Source: Pseudomonadota bacterium (GTDB lineage Bacteria > Pseudomonadota > Alphaproteobacteria > Reyranellales > Reyranellaceae). From it: a stretch of DNA of 15,674 nucleotides. Below are positions 15,574 to 15,674 of this stretch, in pieces. Positions within the stretch are counted from its first letter, which is position 1. Every line of letters starts with the position of its first letter. The stretch lies in NCBI GenBank assembly GCA_023436825.1, contig JAEZHS010000663.1, forward strand, positions 1 through 15,674, given 5' to 3'. The notes below the pieces were generated by a model, which saw only the letters and a program-made list of their open reading frames with translations, had not been told where the DNA came from and searched no databases. Made by a program: the position numbers and the translations under genes.

Positions 15574-15649
15574 GCATGCCCGGTCACCTCGGACTGCTTC
15601 CGCTACCTTCTGGTTGTCGAGACTCAGAAAGGACGACGACCGGGCATGC
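15574..15649 (+). promoter_or_regulatory. Fold-back covering the putative transposase start codon
   Basis: GCATGCCCGGTC (15574-15585) and GACCGGGCATGC (15638-15649) are perfect 12-bp inverse repeats 52 bp apart. The right arm contains the ATG at 15646. The likely ribosome-binding site (AAAGGA, 15628-15633) lies in the loop. In an RNA reading in from outside, the start codon would be paired, an arrangement known from IS10 and IS50, where it limits translation from read-through transcripts. Confidence 0.5.
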
Positions 15650-15674
15650 GCTACAGCGATAGCATTCTGGGCCA
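15646..15674 (+). CDS. Putative IS transposase, first nine codons (cut by window edge)
   Basis: Only MRYSDSILG is visible before the window ends. The opening resembles, from memory, IS4-family transposases with an N-terminal DUF4372 domain, which often begin with a short Arg/Ser/Asn-rich lead followed by a hydrophobic segment. AAAGGA about 12 nt upstream is a plausible ribosome-binding site, and the inverted repeat over the start codon is in keeping with a transposase gene. Too little is present for a firm call. No terminal inverted repeat or target-site duplication can be identified, since the other end of the element is outside. Confidence 0.35.

Overview
The window is GC-rich, densely packed bacterial DNA with no RNA genes and no CRISPR array. 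Base composition, gene families and intergenic palindromes suggest an alphaproteobacterium (Rhodospirillales/Hyphomicrobiales type, possibly Reyranella- or Bradyrhizobium-like). That placement is from general impression only. No stretch above about 140 bp lacks a gene or a recognisable element.

Layout. (1) 1-6125, all minus strand, read right to left: an N-acyl-D-amino-acid deacylase-type amidohydrolase (TTG start), a very strong palindrome, an exported alpha/beta hydrolase of the MetX-like type, a Rieske non-heme iron oxygenase, and a hydantoinase/oxoprolinase subunit A whose C-terminus is cut by the window edge. (2) 6242-11422, plus strand: a second hydantoinase subunit A, its subunit B, and an amidase-signature enzyme, forming a tight operon that diverges from block 1 across 116 bp. 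(3) 11425-14587, minus strand: a TfdA/TauD-like 2-oxoglutarate dioxygenase converging on the amidase with 2 bp between stop codons, a small Cys-rich putative zinc-binding protein, a small P-loop kinase-like protein, a long palindrome, and a TrzA/AtzA-type amidohydrolase with an altered metal motif. (4) 14704-15510, plus strand: a short-chain dehydrogenase. The window then ends in the first codons of what looks like an insertion-sequence transposase.

How the genes may work together. Five or six enzymes cleave C-N bonds in cyclic or linear amides: two hydantoinase systems, an amidase, a D-aminoacylase relative and a TrzA-like hydrolase. Two are oxygenases of the kind that attack aromatic or aryloxy compounds, and one is an SDR. 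The coherent reading is catabolic: oxidative opening or deprotection of an N-containing compound, ATP-dependent hydrolysis of a cyclic amide, then amide hydrolysis to an amino or organic acid. The substrate cannot be read from the sequence. No regulator or transporter gene lies inside the window. Three gene boundaries carry palindromic or REP-like repeats, and a fourth fold-back covers the start of the putative transposase.
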